IMG/VR virus record: IMGVR_UViG_3300043446_001420
Span: 1-23,776 of that record
DNA length: 23,776 nucleotides
Source: a virus
Strand: one strand, 5' to 3'
A program made the translations under genes and the position numbers. The notes below the pieces were generated by a model. It was not told where the DNA came from, ran no database searches, and saw only the letters and a list, made by a program, of their open reading frames with translations. Numbering within the stretch: position 1 is the first letter of the stretch; the number at the start of each line of letters is the position of its first letter. This document shows positions 1-7,424 of this stretch, one piece after another.

Positions 1-1783
1 CATATTGCGTCAGCGTCGTCAGACCCGTACCGCCAAACGGCACGGTTACCGTGTTTAGGCTGATGTTATTGCCGGTCTTAACAAGCGGTGCGCTAACGGT
101 GAACGAACCAGAAGCCGAGTTCTGCGTAAACGTCAGCGCGGTAGAACCGACAGTAATCGTACCAGTCGTCGTCAGAACCCAAGACGTTGAGCCGTTCGTC
201 GTGCCACCCGACACAAATACAGCAGCGCCGGTCTCAATATAGTTCGGGCCGCTACCCGTCGTGTCAAAATCAGTGGCGCGCGTAAGAACCCAGTTTGTTG
301 AAACGGATCCAACGGTCGTAACAGTATAGACACCGTTTTGAGCGCCGCTGGTTTGATTCTTAACAAGAATGCGATCATTAAGGCTGGCGTTATATCCATC
401 TACAGAAAACGCAGCCTGAGTTCCAGAATTTGTCAGCGTCGCGCCAACGCCACTAGAACCATTGTTATATGTTGCGGTCAGGTCTGATAGCGTAGCGGCC
501 GCAGCAGCAGTGTGATAAGTCAGGTTGGCCACAGTGGCCACGGTGTTATCAACGTACTGCTTTGTGGAAGCCTGCAACGCCAGCGTCGGGTCTTGCGTCA
601 GCGTGACGGTCGTAAGGCCCGCAAGCGTTGTCGAAGTTCCGCCGAGCGCAATGTTGGTCGAGCCGATCGTGACAGAAGAATTGGTCAGGCCGCTATTCGG
701 AATTGTCGCAACAGCGGTAAACGCGCTCGTGCCGTTGCCAAACAGCCAGCCAGAAAGCGTCGTTGCGCCAGTGCCTCCGTTGGCCACCGGCAATGTGCCA
801 CTCACATGCGTCGTCAGGCCGATTTTGCCCCAAGACGGAGCAACACCGACACCGCCTGAAATCAGCGCATTGCCCGTCGCAACGTCATTGAGACGCGCAA
901 GCGTGTTTGACGTATCGGCGTATAGAATGTCGCCGGTCGTGTAAGATGGGAACCCCGTGCCGCCGTTGGGGGCAGGAAGAACGCCGGTAACAGTTGTGGC
1001 AAGATCAACCTGACCCCAAGAAGGTGCAGTCGCGGTGTTTCCAAGAAGCGCCTGACCTGTCGTGCCTGCGGCAGTAGCGGCAATAGCCGCCGTGCCGTTT
1101 CCGTAAAGAACGCCCTTGTTGGTGAAAGAGACAGCGCCAGTGCCGCCGTTTGGAACAGTCAGCGGGTTCGTAAGCGTAAGGCTTGTCGTTGCAGAAAGCG
1201 TTGTAAACGTACCGGCAGCGGGAACAGTATTGCCGATCGTGGTTCCGTTAATCGTCCCGCCGGTGATCGTGACGTTGGCCGGATTATATTGTGTCTGAAG
1301 AACCCATGACGGGTTTGCGCCGGGGCCGCCAGTGCCAAGGACGTATCCGTTTGTTCCGGGCGGAAGAGCCTGCCATGTTGAACTATCGCGATAAAGAACG
1401 GCCCCCTGAACCGCGCTAATCGTATCAAGAACCGCGCTAACAGTGGCGTCGGTCGGAACAGCGGAGCTTCCAGTGACGTTTGCCTTAACGGTATAAGCGC
1501 CCATAGGCGCAAGAAGGCTATTCGTAATGCCCTGCGCCGCAATCTGAAGCGTGACAGCGCCAGACGATACAGGCCCAAGTCCGCCATTTACTTGCAATGG
1601 CGAAGATGTCGAAATGCTGGTGATGGCAGGAACAGGATAAGTCGAACTAATGTAAGTCCCGATTTGGGATACGCTCGTTCGCTTGCTGGTGCCACTAGTT
1701 CCACCGGGCTGAACAATTTCAATTTGTTCGTCGCCGGAAAGACCTACGGCTGCTGGCAGTGTCGGAATTGGTTGATTGGCCAT
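1..1783 (-). CDS. Tail fibre / receptor-binding protein with GGTG modules, C-terminus cut by window edge
   Basis: The frame is open for 594 codons from ATG 1783 and runs off the left edge. AAGG lies nine bases before the start, and the start shares one base with the preceding stop (TAATG). The protein is rich in Gly, Thr, Ser and Ala and low in charge. It contains repeated NGGTG modules at about residues 213, 273, 336 and 583. The first three are about 60 residues apart and are flanked by similar segments (PSWGQVDLATTVTG and PSWGKIGLTTHVSG; LYGNGTAA and LFGNGTSA). A module with STKQYVDN (about 406) and DRILVKNQTSGAQNGVYTV (about 470) matches segments I know from many phage tail fibres. The product is probably a trimeric fibre that contacts the host. 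The receptor-binding tip is likely beyond the window. Its late position after the adaptor gene agrees. The family call is firm; fibre rather than spike is inferred. Confidence 0.85.
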   Translation of the reverse strand, partial: MANQPIPTLPAAVGLSGDEQIEIVQPGGTSGTSKRTSVSQIGTYISSTYPVPAITSISTSSPLQVNGGLGPVSSGAVTLQIAAQGITNSLLAPMGAYTVKANVTGSSAVPTDATVSAVLDTISAVQGAVLYRDSSTWQALPPGTNGYVLGTGGPGANPSWVLQTQYNPANVTITGGTINGTTIGNTVPAAGTFTTLSATTSLTLTNPLTVPNGGTGAVSFTNKGVLYGNGTAAIAATAAGTTGQALLGNTATAPSWGQVDLATTVTGVLPAPNGGTGFPSYTTGDILYADTSNTLARLNDVATGNALISGGVGVAPSWGKIGLTTHVSGTLPVANGGTGATTLSGWLFGNGTSAFTAVATIPNSGLTNSSVTIGSTNIALGGTSTTLAGLTTVTLTQDPTLALQASTKQYVDNTVATVANLTYHTAAAAATLSDLTATYNNGSSGVGATLTNSGTQAAFSVDGYNASLNDRILVKNQTSGAQNGVYTVTTVGSVSTNWVLTRATDFDTTGSGPNYIETGAAVFVSGGTTNGSTSWVLTTTGTITVGSTALTFTQNSASGSFTVSAPLVKTGNNISLNTVTVPFGGTGLTTLTQY

Positions 1784-2370
1784 TATAGCGTGCCTTGGAG
1801 TGCGGGTACGATAATGGTGCCTGCGATAGTCAGCGCGCCTGTCGCGACACTATTGAAGGTAACGGAGCCAGCCGATGATGCGGTCACGGTGAAGCTGCCG
1901 TTGTAGATGTTCGGAACCATGCCTGTAATGGTGATCGTGGCACCGATAGAAACGACGTAAGTGCTATTGAATGTAACAGTCGCGGACGTTCCGGTGCCCG
2001 ACGAAGTCAAGATCGGGAAAGACTGCCACTGGCTTGGTTCGGTAACGCGCGTGTCTCCCATTTGATCGACGCGAATGTTGCCGTCTTGGGTCACGCGAAT
2101 GTTTGTTTCGTCCTGAGCGTATGGCTCAACGCGAGCATTGGCCACAGGAATTGGATCTGGCGGCAGAATGACGGGTCTTTTTTGGTCTTGCGGCCTGTCG
2201 TAGCAAGGACTGCAAACCAGAATGCGATAGTTCAGAAGGCCGATGCCCGCGAAGTCGAACTGCCACTTGAGGTCTTTGAGGTTGTAGAGGAACCCGCAAC
2301 GATCGCAGACGCCAAATGCACGCGGCCTAGTCGCGTCAACTTGCGCTTTGCCATGCGGGCGAATGCTCAT
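1783..2370 (-). CDS. Virion-associated protein with zinc-ribbon-like CxxC pairs
   Basis: This 195-aa product starts at an ATG that overlaps the adaptor stop as ATGA. An in-frame start 75 bases upstream would add a basic stretch encoded inside the adaptor gene, so the overlap start is preferred. The N-terminal part has CDRCGF (about residues 22-27) and CSPCYD (about 54-59), two CxxC knuckles that could bind one zinc ion. Next comes a Pro-rich linker (LPPDPIPVANARVEP). The C-terminal 100 residues are rich in Thr, Ser, Val and Gly and look like a beta-sandwich, as in tail or fibre-associated proteins. Proteins of this shape occur in other short-tailed phages between adaptor and fibre genes (from memory). 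The function is unknown; a tail or fibre attachment role is inferred from position only. Confidence 0.75.
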   Translation of the reverse strand: MSIRPHGKAQVDATRPRAFGVCDRCGFLYNLKDLKWQFDFAGIGLLNYRILVCSPCYDRPQDQKRPVILPPDPIPVANARVEPYAQDETNIRVTQDGNIRVDQMGDTRVTEPSQWQSFPILTSSGTGTSATVTFNSTYVVSIGATITITGMVPNIYNGSFTVTASSAGSVTFNSVATGALTIAGTIIVPALQGTL

Positions 2371-3056
2371 CGATAGAATTGCCCAAGCGCCGGGTAAATA
2401 TACAAGTTCACGTCTTCCGTATCTTCGGCGGCGGCGTATTGCCAAGACTCTGTGTAGTCCATTTTGCGTTTATCTTCCAGCGCCGGCGCATAAATACGTG
2501 CAAGACGATATGCAAGACCGGCCGTGAAGGCGTCATACCAGCGATATGGAATGTCTGGGGTCTGGCCATTCGCAAGACCGGCGTCTTCGACCTGATACAT
2601 GGTCTGAAGTTTCAGCGTATACGTGTTATCTAAGTCTGGAACGCCCCACAAAGTGATTTGTGGCGTGATTTGACGGTTGAACCAGTAGATCGTAGGCGGT
2701 GCCTGCGTCGTTTTATTCGGGATTGCACCATATTCGTAGGTGCTGATCGGGCTGATAATGCGATCAGTGGTCACAGAGCCCGTCGTAATCGAGATGTAAG
2801 CGACCAAAATGCACACGGTGCGCGCTGGAAGCGTGTAAGTAGCCGTTCCCTGCGACAGCGAAACCGTTTGAAGCTCTGATTTCCAGAGGTTTACGCCTCT
2901 GTTAGCCCATTCTGACAGCAGCAGGTTGGCCTCAATCGAGGCCCGCTGCATGTGTTCGACAAGCAAGCCTGACGGCCTGATCTGAATACGGTCAAAAGCG
3001 TTCAGAACGAACGCGCTATTTGCAGGACTGAAGTCGTATGTGCCGCTGCTTGTCAT
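2367..3056 (-). CDS. Putative head-to-tail adaptor (P22 gp4 / T7 gp11-like)
   Basis: This 229-aa product starts at ATG 3056. The N-terminal third reads as helices, with an 'EHMQRASIEANLLLSEWANRGVN' type pattern spanning residues about 34-57. Adaptor and tail-tubular proteins carry such a segment, in which a helix ends in a 'W-x-N/D-x-G' turn. A beta-rich part follows, with TATYTLPARTV at about 70 and TDRIISPISTYEYGAIPNK at about 98. The C-terminal helical part contains WYDAFTAGLAYRLARIYAP (about 168-186), a pattern common in this group. The gene lies between capsid-proximal small genes and the fibre gene, where the adaptor sits in short-tailed phages. The fold is assigned by pattern only. A tail-tubular protein is the main alternative. 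Confidence 0.6.
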   Translation of the reverse strand: MTSSGTYDFSPANSAFVLNAFDRIQIRPSGLLVEHMQRASIEANLLLSEWANRGVNLWKSELQTVSLSQGTATYTLPARTVCILVAYISITTGSVTTDRIISPISTYEYGAIPNKTTQAPPTIYWFNRQITPQITLWGVPDLDNTYTLKLQTMYQVEDAGLANGQTPDIPYRWYDAFTAGLAYRLARIYAPALEDKRKMDYTESWQYAAAEDTEDVNLYIYPALGQFYR

Positions 3057-3081
3057 GTTTTTTCTCGGAAGAGGGGATGAA

Positions 3082-3101
3082 GGAAGGGCCGAAGCCCTTC
3101 C
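3082..3101 (-). terminator. GC-rich hairpin with cUUCGg tetraloop, terminator-like
   Basis: On the minus-strand transcript an 8-bp stem GGAAGGGC/GCCCUUCC closes a UUCG tetraloop. It starts seven bases after the TAA of the 56-aa gene and precedes the adaptor gene. The stem is very stable, but it is followed by UUCAUCCCC rather than a run of U. It could be a partial terminator or an mRNA-processing or stability element between capsid and tail genes. Confidence 0.5.
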
Positions 3102-3107
3102 CTCACC

Positions 3108-3278
3108 TTACTTGTGCAGACCACGAAGCGTTTGAGCGAGGCGGGCACGCTTGGCCAGCTTAGGATTGCTGGAGTGAGCCGCCTTCTCTAGCTTCTTTGC
3201 AGGGATCTTTTCACCTTCGGCAACATGGAGCGACTTACGAAGTGCCCCCGGGTGCCGTATAGCTTCACTGATCCACAT
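3108..3278 (-). CDS. Small basic phage protein, 56 aa (MWISEAIRHPGALRK type)
   Basis: The ATG at 3278 begins a 56-residue product starting MWISEAIRHPGALRKSLHV and ending in TAA at 3108. It is strongly basic (about a quarter Lys, Arg or His) and lacks membrane segments. Short proteins beginning with a similar M-W-I-x-x-A-I-x-H-P-G-A-L-R-K pattern are familiar to me from several phage structural regions, where they carry no assigned function. The gene follows a His/Lys/Gly-rich gene after 23 bases and precedes a tetraloop hairpin. Its role is unknown. Nucleic-acid binding inside the head is possible but not shown. Confidence 0.75.
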   Translation of the reverse strand: MWISEAIRHPGALRKSLHVAEGEKIPAKKLEKAAHSSNPKLAKRARLAQTLRGLHK

Positions 3279-3301
3279 GCGTCCGCCCCGCGCCCGGGCG
3301 A

Positions 3302-3655
3302 TCAGTCCCGTTCGGCACTCGTGCTGGCGTGAGCCGACGAGAGAGGGGACTTGTCCGCACCGACGCGACCGCCGGTCTTGCGACCCTTACGATCAAGACG
3401 GTGATGGGCCATGCCGCCTTCAGCGTGGTGGACCTTACCACCGTGCTTGTGGTGCATCGCCTTGCCGCCCTTCGCGTGATGGGCCTTACCACCGCGCTTG
3501 TAAGGCTTGAACGCAGCCTTGGCGCGAGACTCGGCGGGGGTCTCATCGTTCGTCTCATGCGAAGGAGCAACCGACTCGGCTTCATGCGCGACATTGCTGT
3601 CCTTCGCACTGTACCAAACCGGGCCGCCCTTAGCGTGATGCTTGCGACCTTTCAT
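3302..3655 (-). CDS. His/Lys/Gly-rich small phage protein with HHAKGG repeats
   Basis: The ATG at 3655 lies eight bases after AAAGGA and is preferred over the in-frame ATG at 3661, which would leave only two bases of spacing. The 117-residue product carries HHAKGG near its N-terminus. A central tract has repeated GGK-x-HH units (KRGGKAHHAKGGKAMHHKHGG and following, about residues 54-75) and ends with KTGGRVGADKSPLSSA. The composition is extreme: Lys, Gly, His and Ala dominate, so the protein is probably disordered or metal- or nucleic-acid-binding. A larger relative with the same KGG style is encoded at 9858-10757. Similar proteins lie near capsid genes in other phages, without known function. 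Confidence 0.7.
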   Translation of the reverse strand: MKGRKHHAKGGPVWYSAKDSNVAHEAESVAPSHETNDETPAESRAKAAFKPYKRGGKAHHAKGGKAMHHKHGGKVHHAEGGMAHHRLDRKGRKTGGRVGADKSPLSSAHASTSAERD

Positions 3656-3672
3656 TTTCATGATCCTTTCGA

Positions 3673-4152
3673 TCAAGAGATGGTATTCTGGGTCTGGACG
3701 TAGCGAACGACGATCGTGCCAGCGCCTGAACCAGTGTTGGTGGAGGTCAACTTGATCTGAATATCGGTAGAACCGACGTTCAGCCAGTTGGCCAGTTGCG
3801 TAGCATTGGCACCCGGGGTCGCGACAATGCGGCCCAGAGCAGAACCGTCAACAGCGCCCGCCGTAGTAAGAGCGGTTGCCGAAGCGGTCGAACCAATACC
3901 GACAGTCTTTGCCGTGCCGGTCCAAGCCGTGGTCACATAAAGCTCGATCGAGCAAATGAGACTGTTGGCAGGAACGACAATGTTCGTCAGATAGACGCCC
4001 GCAGACTGGCCAGTGCTGGCCGCCTGAGTAACCGCCTGATACTGAACGAGTTCGACAAATCCCGTGTTGGCGACGTTGTTGCCAAGAGTGCTGCCACTCG
4101 TGTCAATGATGCTGCCAACCGTAACCGGCCCGGTAAAAGTAGTGGTTCCCAT
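3673..4152 (-). CDS. Beta-rich head-associated structural protein
   Basis: This 159-aa product starts at ATG 4152, with AAGGAG upstream. It is rich in Thr, Ser, Ala, Val and Gly with very few charged residues. Alternating hydrophobic strands such as SLICSIELYVTTAW (about 84) and GTIVVRYVQTQNTIS (end) suggest a beta-sandwich. The N-terminus MGTTTFTGPVTVGS resembles the start of phage fibre or decoration subunits. It directly follows the major capsid gene, across a hairpin. A head fibre, vertex or decoration protein is the most likely role, inferred from composition and position. I do not recognise a specific family. Confidence 0.65.
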   Translation of the reverse strand: MGTTTFTGPVTVGSIIDTSGSTLGNNVANTGFVELVQYQAVTQAASTGQSAGVYLTNIVVPANSLICSIELYVTTAWTGTAKTVGIGSTASATALTTAGAVDGSALGRIVATPGANATQLANWLNVGSTDIQIKLTSTNTGSGAGTIVVRYVQTQNTIS

Positions 4153-4176
4153 TTGGGAATCTCCTTTCTAGGGTTT

Positions 4177-4202
4177 GGCCCCTCCCAGAATTGAGAGGGG
4201 CC
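4177..4202 (-). terminator. Hairpin after the major capsid gene
   Basis: An 8-bp perfect stem (GGCCCCTC/GAGGGGCC) with a 10-base loop begins eight bases downstream of the capsid TAA. On the minus strand it is followed by AAACCC, not by U residues. Attenuation or mRNA stabilisation that sets capsid expression apart from its neighbours is as likely as termination. Confidence 0.4.
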
Positions 4203-4209
4203 GTTTCGG

Positions 4210-5124
4210 TTACGAAGTCGGGAAGCTGCCGTAGATGGCGCGCGGATCGTTGTAGCCGAAGCTATAACGCTCGTAGCCCTTCACCAGCAGGTTATCGGTC
4301 ACAAAGTCAACTTGCATGTCCATTTCGAAGGGCATGCGCAGCATGTGAACGAGACCATCGACGTTGGTCGTGAGGAACCAAGCGTAGTTGGACGTCAAGA
4401 AGTCCAGTACGATGTAGCCCTCCGGCAGACCGCCGCTGGTGGTCAGGATCGCGTTGACATCGTTGTTCGCAGTGCCCGGACGAAGCTCCGTCTTGGTAAG
4501 ACGGATAGCAGTCGGCTCGAGCGCCGGCGGAACAACGAGGCGACGGGCGCGCGACAAAATACGCAGGCCGGCTTCGTTGTAGAAGCCAGTGCGGATGTTG
4601 ATCATCGCCTGAAGCAGCGTTCCTTCGCTGAGGTCAACGTCGGTGGTCGGCTTGTTCGCCCAAGTGCCGCCGTCATACGGATGCGCGGTCGAGCAAAGCG
4701 CCTGACCGTCACCGCCGATGGCCGCATTGTACGTCGTAGCCGTGTTGAGGATGTTCGCGCCCTGAATTTCCTTAAACTGCGCAAACGACTCTTGCAGTTT
4801 GAGGTTCGTGGGGTTGAACTGCGCCTTGTACAGGTTATCGTCGATCGCCTTGCGGGTGATCGCGTAACCAAGCGCCACTTCCTGATGCTCGAAGTTGAAC
4901 ACCCAACGCTCACCAGCGTTGTTGTCGAACGCCGTAGCGCCGCCTTCCGCCTTAAGCTGCGGGAGGCCGAGGAAGCGCATCTGGGTCGAACGCTCAAGAG
5001 CCATGTTCGACTTGTGGGTCGTGAAGACCTTGTCCCACTGACGCGGGATCATGTCATACGAACCACGGACGTCGAAGAGGCCCGGGAGGAGTTCGGACTT
5101 GATTTGACTAAGTGCGACAGCCAT
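4210..5124 (-). CDS. Major capsid protein
   Basis: This 304-aa product starts at ATG 5124 behind AGGAGGG at ideal spacing, the strongest ribosome binding site of the late block, as expected for an abundant protein. The N-terminus LPGLFDVRGSYDMIPRQW and the following KVFTTHKSNMALERSTQ segment, the central LSEGTLLQAMINIRTGFYNEAG helix region and the C-terminal FVTDNLLVKGYERYSFGY-DPRAIYGS ending are typical of HK97-fold capsid proteins of the Mu gpT-like type. 'P-P-A-L-E-P-T-A' at about 200 is a common turn in this family. The gene follows scaffold and a probable decoration gene. No protease gene or N-terminal delta domain is evident, so a separate scaffold is likely. Capsid identity is well supported by pattern and context. 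Confidence 0.85.
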   Translation of the reverse strand: MAVALSQIKSELLPGLFDVRGSYDMIPRQWDKVFTTHKSNMALERSTQMRFLGLPQLKAEGGATAFDNNAGERWVFNFEHQEVALGYAITRKAIDDNLYKAQFNPTNLKLQESFAQFKEIQGANILNTATTYNAAIGGDGQALCSTAHPYDGGTWANKPTTDVDLSEGTLLQAMINIRTGFYNEAGLRILSRARRLVVPPALEPTAIRLTKTELRPGTANNDVNAILTTSGGLPEGYIVLDFLTSNYAWFLTTNVDGLVHMLRMPFEMDMQVDFVTDNLLVKGYERYSFGYNDPRAIYGSFPTS

Positions 5125-5140
5125 TGTTCAGGCCCTCCTA

Positions 5141-5752
5141 TCAGATGCCAGTCGTCTGAAGCGTATTCGCTTCGACGATGACCCAGTTGTTAGCGGAGGC
5201 CGCATCAGAGCCGTTGCCGACACCCGGATACAGGCTGATGATACGGAACGGCAGAGTTGACGTCGTACCAGCAGTGTACATATCCAGATAGGCACCCGAA
5301 CGACCGCTAAGCGTGCTGCCGGTTCCCATAGCGACGTCGGCGTTCTGGCCAACATCCGCCTGAGTAACAGCAGACGCGGTGGTGTTGCTGTTGCCAGTCT
5401 GCACGACGAAGCGCGGAGCCGCGCCCGGCGAGCAGGGGATGACGTAAGCAACAATGCTCGACTGAGCCGAAGAGGCGACGTCGCTGCCCGGCCAATAGGG
5501 CGACCAGACGACGCGACCCTGCGAGGTCGAGAGGTATTCGCAGCCGACAAAAATGCCAACCATCTGCGATACCGCAGTACCAGCGGTCCAAGCGGCAATG
5601 TAACCGCCCGAACCAAGCTTCACGGGGTCACCCGTGTAGATTTTGTTGGTGTCAGAGTAGAGGATGGTAAAAGCGGCCTGTTCGAAATTCGGAGCAGCGC
5701 CCGGATTACCACCGATCTGGCTGAAACCAAACGGAGCGAAAGTGTTAGACAT
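5141..5752 (-). CDS. Putative capsid decoration/stabilising protein
   Basis: This 203-aa product starts at ATG 5752 with an AAGGA-type site and ends 16 bases before the capsid start. The N-terminus is MSNTFAPFGFSQIGGNPGAAP. The body is rich in Gly, Ala, Ser and Thr with short beta-prone stretches (AFTILYSDTNKIYTGDPVKL, GIFVGCEYLSTSQG, PFRIISLYPG). A segment like 'F-x-G-x-x-Y-x-S-x-x-G-x-x-x-x-S-P-Y-W-P-G' (about 68-90) is familiar from proteins found just upstream of capsid genes in short-tailed phages. The position and virion-like composition suggest decoration or cement. The function is not proven, and other head proteins are possible. Confidence 0.65.
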   Translation of the reverse strand: MSNTFAPFGFSQIGGNPGAAPNFEQAAFTILYSDTNKIYTGDPVKLGSGGYIAAWTAGTAVSQMVGIFVGCEYLSTSQGRVVWSPYWPGSDVASSAQSSIVAYVIPCSPGAAPRFVVQTGNSNTTASAVTQADVGQNADVAMGTGSTLSGRSGAYLDMYTAGTTSTLPFRIISLYPGVGNGSDAASANNWVIVEANTLQTTGI

Positions 5753-5788
5753 TCCGTCTATCCTTCTTTCCTTGGTGGATGCTCTTGT

Positions 5789-5802
5789 CTGGCGCGCGCC
5801 AG
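5789..5802. other. 14-bp perfect palindrome in a 98-bp gap
   Basis: CTGGCGCGCGCCAG is self-complementary and lies between the decoration-type gene and the upstream 185-aa gene. As RNA it would fold only with a tiny loop; as DNA it could be a dimeric protein site. Nothing else is evident in positions 5753-5850. Confidence 0.3.
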
Positions 5803-5850
5803 TTAGAGCGGGTTAAGCACCCAGAGCGCCTGAGTGTATTCGTGAACGAC

Positions 5851-6408
5851 TTAGTCTTCGATCCGCAACTGCGGGCGATTGACGTCTGCCGGTTCATAGG
5901 AACGGTTCACACGCGGACGCACGCCCGCATGATCGCCGGAGAAACCGCGAGGAAGCTGCTGACCGAGCTGCTGCCGCTGGTAATTAACCAGAGCGTTAGC
6001 CGCATCAATGTCTTCCTGACGCGCTTCATTCGTAAGCTCGGACGGACGCTCCATAAGGATCATGCCGTCGCGAGTAATGGGGCCGGTATAATTATCCGGC
6101 ATGAAGAAGCCCGGATGCCTCGACGAATCGACCGGCGTCCAGCCGTTCTCCGCCATGTGCATCATGTGGGCCACGTTTTCCTGACCAAGAACGGTCTGTG
6201 ATTTCCACTCGTATGACCAGCCGTCTGGAATGAGATGGGCGGGAACATAGAACCTGTCGACGTTAGTTCCGCGCTTGCGGGACAGAACCTTTCCGTCGCG
6301 GCCAATGACTTCCTTCTTGCCGTTTTCTCGAATGGGCTCGCGAACCGTCTCTCGGATCGGCTCTTTCGGGATGTCTCGGCGGTGAGTGCGAACGCGCGTA
6401 TTGTCCAT
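5851..6408 (-). CDS. Conserved-type phage head-region protein of unknown function
   Basis: This 185-aa product starts at ATG 6408 behind AAAGGAAA. The N-terminal 50 residues are highly charged (repeated 'REPIRE'-like units: PIRETVREPIRENGKKE). The middle has a structured block with RFYVPAHLIPDGWSYEWK (about 52-69) and NGWTPVDSSRHPGFF (about 87-101). The tail is Gln/Arg/Pro-rich. I recall proteins with the 'F-Y-V-P-x-x-L-I-P-x-G-W-x-Y-x-W-K' pattern next to scaffold and capsid genes in other phages, without an assigned role. It lies between scaffold and decoration-type genes, 14 bases after the scaffold stop. A role in head assembly is inferred from place only. Confidence 0.7.
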   Translation of the reverse strand: MDNTRVRTHRRDIPKEPIRETVREPIRENGKKEVIGRDGKVLSRKRGTNVDRFYVPAHLIPDGWSYEWKSQTVLGQENVAHMMHMAENGWTPVDSSRHPGFFMPDNYTGPITRDGMILMERPSELTNEARQEDIDAANALVNYQRQQLGQQLPRGFSGDHAGVRPRVNRSYEPADVNRPQLRIED

Positions 6409-6422
6409 TGGGTTGTTTCCTT

Positions 6423-7316
6423 TTACTGCATCGCGTCAGAATACTGACCTTGCTTCATCATGATCGCCTTCCGGCGCGCGTATTCCTTGACGCCGATAGG
6501 TTCTCCCTTGTTGGGGCCAGCGTTCCAGATAATGGAACCGTCTGTTGCGGCCCGCGCTTCCCCGGCCGAAAGCTTAACGACCGCCGGCCCTCCAGAAGAA
6601 ATGTCACCACCATCGCCGCGCGAAATAGGTGCAGATGGCATTCTCGTCTGCTTCTCTTGCTTTTGCTGAACTTCGGCATACCCGAGTTTCTGATCGAGGA
6701 ACCTGAAGTAGGCGTCGGTGTCGGGAGCGAAACCTTCCGCCTCTGCTTCGTAGTGAGCCGCGATCATCCGCTTGTTCTTCGTGGGGTCTGCAATCAATTC
6801 GCGGTGCTTACGCAGATATTCCTGAGAACGCTGAGTGAACCGAGAGATGTAGGCTTCCTGCGGATCCTGATTCTGCTGCGGCTCGGTCTTGCGCTGCTCA
6901 ATGTAGTTCTTGCCTTCCTTGAGCGCGTTTACCTTTGTGACGACCTCGGCCAAAGCCTCTTGAGCCTTGACAGTGCCTTCGAAATCGCCGCTTTCCATCG
7001 CGTCTTTAAGTTGCCGCTTGATGGTTTCTCGCTCCATCTCGACGGCGTGGATGGCGTTGTTGACTGCGTCAAGTTCGCTGTCGGCAACTTTTGCAGTCGC
7101 GACCTTGGCCTCACGTTCGGCCGTTTCGGCCCGCCGTCTGGCTTCTTCTTTTTCTTTTCGTTCGGCTTCAAGTTTTGCTTCATATTCCTGAGCCTGAGCT
7201 TTAATGACGTTGGACACGTCATCGGATGCGGTGGCCTCTTCCCTTGTTGCTTCGGCGGGAGCTGCTTGCTGCTGCTCCTCGACGATTTCAACCTCAATTT
7301 CCTTGTCGTCACTCAT
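6423..7316 (-). CDS. Putative capsid scaffolding protein
   Basis: This 297-aa product starts at ATG 7316 with GGAGAG five bases upstream. The N-terminus is very acidic (MSDDKEIEVEIVEEQQQ). Residues about 40-140 form a long heptad-like, Lys/Glu/Ala-rich coiled coil (EAKLEAERKEKEEARRRAE and on). A more globular, basic C-terminus ends IGVKEYARRKAIMMKQGQYS. Acidic head, long coiled coil and basic tail are typical of phage scaffolds, whose C-terminus contacts the capsid protein. The gene lies two genes before the major capsid gene. No protease domain is visible. Identification rests on architecture and position. Confidence 0.7.
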   Translation of the reverse strand: MSDDKEIEVEIVEEQQQAAPAEATREEATASDDVSNVIKAQAQEYEAKLEAERKEKEEARRRAETAEREAKVATAKVADSELDAVNNAIHAVEMERETIKRQLKDAMESGDFEGTVKAQEALAEVVTKVNALKEGKNYIEQRKTEPQQNQDPQEAYISRFTQRSQEYLRKHRELIADPTKNKRMIAAHYEAEAEGFAPDTDAYFRFLDQKLGYAEVQQKQEKQTRMPSAPISRGDGGDISSGGPAVVKLSAGEARAATDGSIIWNAGPNKGEPIGVKEYARRKAIMMKQGQYSDAMQ

Positions 7317-7424
7317 CTAGTCTCTCCTGCCGCAGCGCGCGGCTTCTGGGTTAGTCCCGGCTTTTCTTCGGACGGTAGCCGGGGAACCGCCAACCCACGC
7401 CACAGGGAGGTGTAGCGCCGAAGA

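Noticed and set aside
4312-5181. A 289-codon plus-strand open frame opposite the major capsid gene
   Set aside because: Arg/Val-rich mirror of the capsid gene. The capsid frame has a strong ribosome site and family features.
6408-7415. A 335-codon plus-strand open frame opposite the scaffold gene
   Set aside because: Its Phe/Leu/Ser-rich runs are the complement of Lys/Glu-rich coiled-coil codons. There is no start context and no motif.
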